Assembly: GCA_945643635.1 (NCBI GenBank) | Contig: CALZFC010000027.1 | Span: 731,001 to 795,000, forward strand | DNA length: 64,000 nt | Direction of reading: 5' to 3' | Origin: Allodiplogaster sudhausi | Lineage: Eukaryota > Nematoda > Chromadorea > Rhabditida > Diplogasteridae | In this document: in pieces, positions 58,750-64,000 of the stretch | How positions within the stretch are numbered: position 1 is the first letter of the stretch | Layout: each line of letters starts with the position of its first letter | Notes under the pieces: generated by a model | Told to the model about the DNA's origin: nothing | The model's database searches: none | The model's input: the letters and a program-made list of their open reading frames with translations, nothing else | Translations under genes and position numbers: made by a program

Positions 58750-58965
58750 CAATCTCACTCTCTCTCACTCTATCTCACTTATGTTTCTCTCTCACTTCTC
58801 TTTCTCTCTCACTTCTCTTTCTCTCTCACTTCTCTTTCTCTCTCACTTCTCTTTCTCTCTCACTTCTCTTTCTCTATCACTTCTCTTTCTCTCTCTCACT
58901 TCTCTTTCTCTATCACGTCTCTTTCTCTCCCACTCACTCACTCCCTCTCTTTCTCTCTCTCTTCA
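58750..58965. repeat. 18-bp tandem repeat of CT-rich units
   Basis: The unit TTCTCTTTCTCTCTCACT recurs about eight times near 58795-58925, with some units carrying CTATCA in place of CTCTCA. Confidence 0.8.
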
Positions 58966-59186
58966 AGTTGAGTCCGCCCTCTAATCAACGTCGGATATTC
59001 GCACGTCTGATGACTTTTGGCCCAAAAGACGTTTTGCTGCATACCTTCTGGTTTTGCAGTGTTGTTATTATTTTCCTACACCTGGTGAGCGCCATTTTTT
59101 GACTCTCGTAGTTACTCTCTCTCTCTATCTCTCTCTCTTTCTCTCTCCCTCTCTCGCTCTCTCTCTCTCCCTCTCCCTCCCTCTCG

Positions 59187-59220
<34 letters not shown>

Positions 59221-60094
59221 TTCTCAACTGCTTTGCTACTGGTATAGGGCGAGTATTGCATTCAGCTCTTTCTTTCTCTTTCCTCTCGTTCTTCCTTCCT
59301 CTTTTTTATTCTTTCAACCTTTCACCAGAGAGATAGGAGATAAAGAGAGAGAGAGAGAGAGAGAAAAGAAATCCTGACCTCGGATGCCGTTCAACTGGAG
59401 AAGAAGAAGATGAACACGGGGTCTTGTTTATGCTTCTGCTTGCGTCTTCCCCCCCCCTTGTCCCGGTCGGCAAAAAGGTTTCGGATTACCGTGTTTCGAG
59501 CGAGATGGATACTGGGTGATATCCATTGATAACAATGGTTGATGATTAGCTCTTTTCACCACATCTGTTTATGCAGAGGGAATACGTTATCTTCTTCATA
59601 AACACACATTCTCGGCCATCTCCACGAGCCCGATTCCAGAATAGGCATCCTAACATATGTATGAACATATGTACATACTTTTATAATTTTTGAATTGATA
59701 GTTAAATTGATTTCTATGTCTCCTCACAATCAGGTATTGTCTATTGGTAGAGATCTTATAAGATGTGCTAGGAATTTCAAGACTCGACGTTTTGATCTCG
59801 TATTCTATGACTTTTCAAGCCTTATTCGTCTTCCCTTCATTTTCCCTCACAATCTCTCTCTTCTCTCTCTCTCTGCTCCACTCTTTTCGCTCTCTCTCCG
59901 CTCTCTTTCTCTGCTCTCTCTCTCTCTCCGCTCTCTCTCTTTCTCTCCTTTTCTCTCTCCCTCTCTTTCTCTCGCACTCTATCTCGCTCCTAATATCCTC
60001 TCCTCTGCCTACCCTCGATGCAACAATGTGTTCGCGTACCGTGTGTGTCCTATTGGTCTCGCTAATCCGCGCGCCATGACTGTGGAGGGAGGGA

Positions 60095-60170
60095 GGGAGG
60101 GATAGAGAGACAGAGAGAGAGAAAGAGTGAGAGAGAGAGCGAGAGAGAGAGAGAAAGAGTGAGAGAGAGC

Positions 60171-60203
<33 letters not shown>

Positions 60204-60210
60204 GTCTCGT
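60095..60210. repeat. (GA)n-rich tract
   Basis: GA dinucleotides with GTGAGA and GCGAGA interruptions, starting from a (GGGA)n run at about 60085-60100. Confidence 0.85.
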
Positions 60211-60525
60211 CGGCCTGATTCGGTCAAGGAACGAGTGCTAAGAGGCAGACGGAAGGCGAGGGGGAGGGGGTGAAAAGAAAAAAATTGGAAAAGGAAAGAA
60301 AGAAAGAGTGAACACCTCTGCCATGCCACTCCCTCTATGGCCACTTGAAGGAGAGCGAGTCCTTCTTTCCGCCGCGCGGCAAACATCGTTCTTAGATGTC
60401 TATTTTGTGATTTACGCTTTCAGTCCTTCTCTCTCTCTATTCCTTCCTCCCTCCCTCCTACGCTCTCGCTATCTCTCTCTCTATTCCTCCCTCCCACTCT
60501 CTATATCTCTCGCGGCGCGCTCTCC

Positions 60526-60562
<37 letters not shown>

Positions 60563-63500
60563 TCCCTCCTTCCCTAATACACTCTCACTCGGTCTCTCCG
60601 TTTTTGCTCCGTCTGCTCTGTCGTCTTGTTATGAATTCGTGCGGTCGTCCATGGACTCGGCCACTCTTGACTTCCGCTCGAGGTGTCAGAGGGCATGTGA
60701 GCCTTGCAAAAAAAGGCATTTCGTTTTCTCACTCTCTCTTCCCGTCTCTCTTTCTCTCACTTTTTTGGCATTCCTGCTCTCTACTGGTTTCGGGTGTCGC
60801 TGCCCCGGGTCTCGCGGTCCTCATCTTCTCTTCTTTTGCATCACACACAAGCGTTCATTCTCATTTTTTGACGTTGTTTGTCTCTCTCTATCTTATTCAC
60901 ACTCTCTCTCTCTCACTTTCTCTTTCTCTCTCTTTCTCTGTCTCTCTCTCTCTCGCTTGCATGCACATTGTTTTCGGTGTTCGCGCGTGAAATAAAGTGG
61001 AAGGGGGAGAGAGATGACGATGAAGAATGAGAGAGAGAGTGTGTGTATGAGAGATAGACAGAGAGACAGAGAAAGAGAGAAATATAGAGCGTGGGAGAGA
61101 GAAAACCTTAAGGAAGGGAAAAAAGAAGAAGAACTGACCGCCACTGAGGCACCGCTGCAATTCTCTTTTATGCTAATGGCCATCTGTTCTGCGCTATTTC
61201 ATGTCACATTGGGTGTAATGGTACATGAATTATTGCAATTTAGGGCCAGAGAATCATCGCGGCTGAGATTCATTTCAGCTGACATTATGAATTGCTTAAT
61301 TGGATTATATTTTGTAACGCTTAGAATAACATTTGGTTGCTTCCAGAAAATGTCTTAGATTTCCTGTGCTAACGTTGTAACTATTAAACATGTTTTCTTT
61401 TGCGAAGAAGCGCCATAGAATATTGTGGATTATTAATAGTTAAAGGATCCGAGCCTCAGACCATTACGAAATGCGAGAGAGAGAGGGCGAGAAAGAGAGA
61501 GTAGAGAGAGAAAGAGAGAGAAGAGAGGGAGGAATGAGAGAAAGAGAGAGAGAGAGAAACATGGCAATGTCCACGTCGCTTCTCTCTTACAATTAGAACA
61601 GTCAAGCGTACTGACCATGAGAAAGATTAGATACATGGGTGCAGAAATAATTGGTGATATTCTGGAACTGCGAAAAGATAGAGAGAGGAAAAAAAACAAA
61701 TAAAAGAACGTTAATCACCTTTCACGCCTGTCTGTCCCTCTTCCATGATTTTCCCACGCTGCGTTCCTGACATAATAATATTTATCTATTGGCTGACGAC
61801 AACATCCTTGTCTATTCCTCCTAATATAGTCTCTCTCTCTCTCTCACTCACTTCCTTTCTATAGTCTCTTCCCATCCCCCCTCTCTCTCCCTCTTCACTC
61901 TCTATCTCTCACTTTCTCTCTCTCTCCTCTCCTCGCTCTCTCTCTCTCTATCCCTCTAATATAGACGTCCGTCAATCCCATCCATTTAGCCGTATTCCGC
62001 GTTCGCAGTGTTGTTTTTCCCCGTCTGCCTAGCAACTCTTTCCCTTTCTAACAATTACCAATCGTCATATACATATTTATATTTTTCTACTCGCATTGCT
62101 AGGACAATGTTGTAACCAACGATAAGTGTATCGCTGTAAAGTAAGTAAATTTTTTTTCTTCGCTACTGATGTTTTTGTGGGCGATATGACTTGTATCTAA
62201 ATCGTACCCGAGCGTTTCTGTTTTCACCGCCTGAACGATATAACGAGCACTATGAGAAACAATATGATATACTAGTCGCAAGGCGAGAACTCGAACTTCT
62301 CAACAAAACAGCTTCTATCTCTTTCTCTACGTCTCTATCTCACACGCTCTCTCTGCTTCACACTCTTACTCTCTCTCTCTCTCCCTCTCTCTGCTCTCTA
62401 TATTCGTTATCCTTGGTCTCTGACATGGGTTTCAGGCCTGCTCTCATTTCATCCAGTCCCTCGTTTCTCTCGGCCTCTCTTTTTCATGTCTTCTCTCTCG
62501 CTTTCTCTCTCACTCTCTCTTTGTCTCTTTCCCTTTCACTCTCTCGCCCTCTCTCCCATTAACCCTGTCTCTCTCTCTGTTTCACTCTCTATTTCTCTCT
62601 CTCCATTTCTCTCTTTCCACACCGCCTTCTCTCCTCCCCCTCTCCCCACGCTCACCTCGTTCCCGCCCTCAGTCATCATCACAGTCAACTTCTGGCATCT
62701 CTCGGCAGACCAAGCTCCTTATTCTTGATATTTCAGGATAGTTTCGTTCCACTCTGGCTCCTTTCATCCTTTCACATATTTGAGCACTTCCGGTCTATTA
62801 TATATGACGAAGCAAATTTTTTCAAATTTCCTATTAGCCGCCGACATTTCTCAACCTTCTTTATACGTATTTTTCCTTCTTCCTCAAATTGGGTTTGTCA
62901 GAGCAATACCCAGCCAATCGTTTCCTTTTCGATGCTCCGCTGATTTTTTTGCGCCTTTTACTAATCGTATGATATAATTTGTGCTACTGCGCTCGGTTTC
63001 CATTTTTTTACTTGTTCAATATTTTGCTTTCGTTCTCTCGTAGTCTCACTTTTACTTGCTATCCTTCTATCTCTCCTTCACATGAACATTCTCTCACTCT
63101 CTCTCTCTCTCTCTCTGTCTCTATATCTTTCGCTCTTTCTCTCTCTCCCTACTTAACTCTTCAGTGTCTCGCTCGCTCTCTTTCTCCCTCTCTCCCCTCC
63201 TCTTTCTCTTCTCTCTTTCTTCCTCTCTTCCCTACTCTCTCTCTCTGTCTCTCCCTTTTTGCCGTTTGCTTGCCATCGAACACCCGACAACTTCTTGTAC
63301 GTCCTCTGTGCCCATACATATATTCAATTAGGCCTCAATCTCTCTGTCGTCGCCTCAGTGCTTCCCTCTCTCAACTGGAACTCTTGCTTTTTTTTTATCT
63401 TCAAGCAGCACTTTAGTCGCCATTTCAGTCTCCATTTCTTATGTTTATGTCTTTTTCACTTGTCTCTCTGTGATTCTCGATATACTAAATTGCATTATAA

Positions 63501-63658
63501 ACGTATGAAGATATTGATATTGGCCTCACTTTCACTTCCCTCATAAAGCAGATAAATTTGTAGTAATGTTGCTGTCGTGCGAAATCGTGGTAGGAGCGAA
63601 AAAGCGAACTTTCGCAAGATACAAAGCGAACTTTTATTTCCACGTTTAAGATTGTGAC

Positions 63659-64000
63659 ATGCAACGTCACGCTGTTCTCCTACTGCTCACACTCGCGGCA
63701 GTAACCGCGGAGTCTTCGACAGCGGAAAATGCTACGGAGGAAGCGCCGAAACGGGTTTGTTCAAAATAATTATTATTTTGTCTTCTAACATAAGTAATAC
63801 CTTCTTTATTGCTTTGTTTTTGAAGATTAATAATATATTATTTCACTATTCTAGCCGCTCTTTTTCGTTGGAAAAATAAGGAAATGTAAAATCTGTTTCA
63901 TTTTATTTTATTTTATTATCATTCTATTATTTAAAAAAAAGTATTTTATTATTTAAAAAAAGTAATGTTATTATTTTTAATATTTTAGGAAATGATATGC
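63659..64000 (+). CDS. 5' end of a secreted or membrane protein gene (runs off the window)
   Basis: Exon 1 is 63659-63754 (32 codons) and begins with a textbook signal peptide (MQRHAVLLLLTLAAVTA) followed by a polar, Thr/Glu-rich stretch (ESSTAENATEEAPKR). The donor is GTTTG and the exon ends in phase 0. The next exon probably starts at 63989 after the acceptor TATTTTAG and reads EMIC before the window ends. The cysteine suggests an extracellular domain, but nothing can be said about the family. It is unlike the signal peptides of the array genes. Confidence 0.65.

Overview
The window looks like nematode genomic DNA, possibly from a diplogastrid such as Pristionchus (inference). Introns are short and end in TTTCAG/TTTTAG-type acceptors. 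The main genes encode strings of six-cysteine extracellular modules that resemble the nematode-typical C6 (formerly DUF281) domain. A CR1/L2-like LINE and many small terminal-inverted-repeat (TIR) elements are present, and the right third is packed with (CT/GA)n tracts. No rRNA, tRNA, CRISPR array or bacterial-type operon was seen.

About 2.6-43.5 kb holds a tandem array of one large secreted-protein gene on the + strand. Copy 0 (2598-2948) is only a last-exon remnant. Copy 1 (3602-14426) can be read as an intact gene of 28 coding exons and 1,462 aa: a signal peptide followed by 16 modules. Copy 2 (about 15076-26618) is a pseudogene that has lost its start and carries stops and frameshifts. 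It is interrupted by a nested inverted duplication (17465-21609) made of backward copies of array sequence, with a palindromic TIR element at its centre. Copy 3 (27867-43465) keeps the signal peptide and 17 module positions, but six of the 18 module positions are damaged or missing, and a full-length LINE (about 34436-38750) sits in one intron. In all copies every module starts and ends at a phase-1 intron, and two-exon modules are split by a phase-0 intron, so any whole module can be lost or skipped without changing the frame. I number the modules M1-M18 by their order in the most complete copies.

Between copies 2 and 3 lies a small minus-strand secreted-protein gene (26951-27626) that needs one base removed from a T run. 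After the array come two convergent small single-pass membrane-protein genes (44049-44455 + and 44753-45666 -), then a possible last exon of another minus-strand gene near 45.9 kb. A block of about 430 bp at 46.03-46.45 kb repeats 537-980, so the same sequence flanks the whole array.

From about 46.5 to 63.6 kb I see no convincing gene. The stretch is dominated by dozens of (CT)n and (GA)n tracts in alternating orientation, plus a (CTGT)n array. A new + strand gene with a clear signal peptide starts at 63659 and runs off the window.

Mobile DNA includes Tc1/mariner-type ends at the left edge and near 53.2 kb, a foldback element with arms of about 640 bp (983-2571), a hAT-type MITE with an 8-bp target duplication (11848-12150), a piggyBac-type MITE in TTAA (45161-45437), other TIR elements (5604-6394, 20368-20676, 29908-30090), and the LINE.
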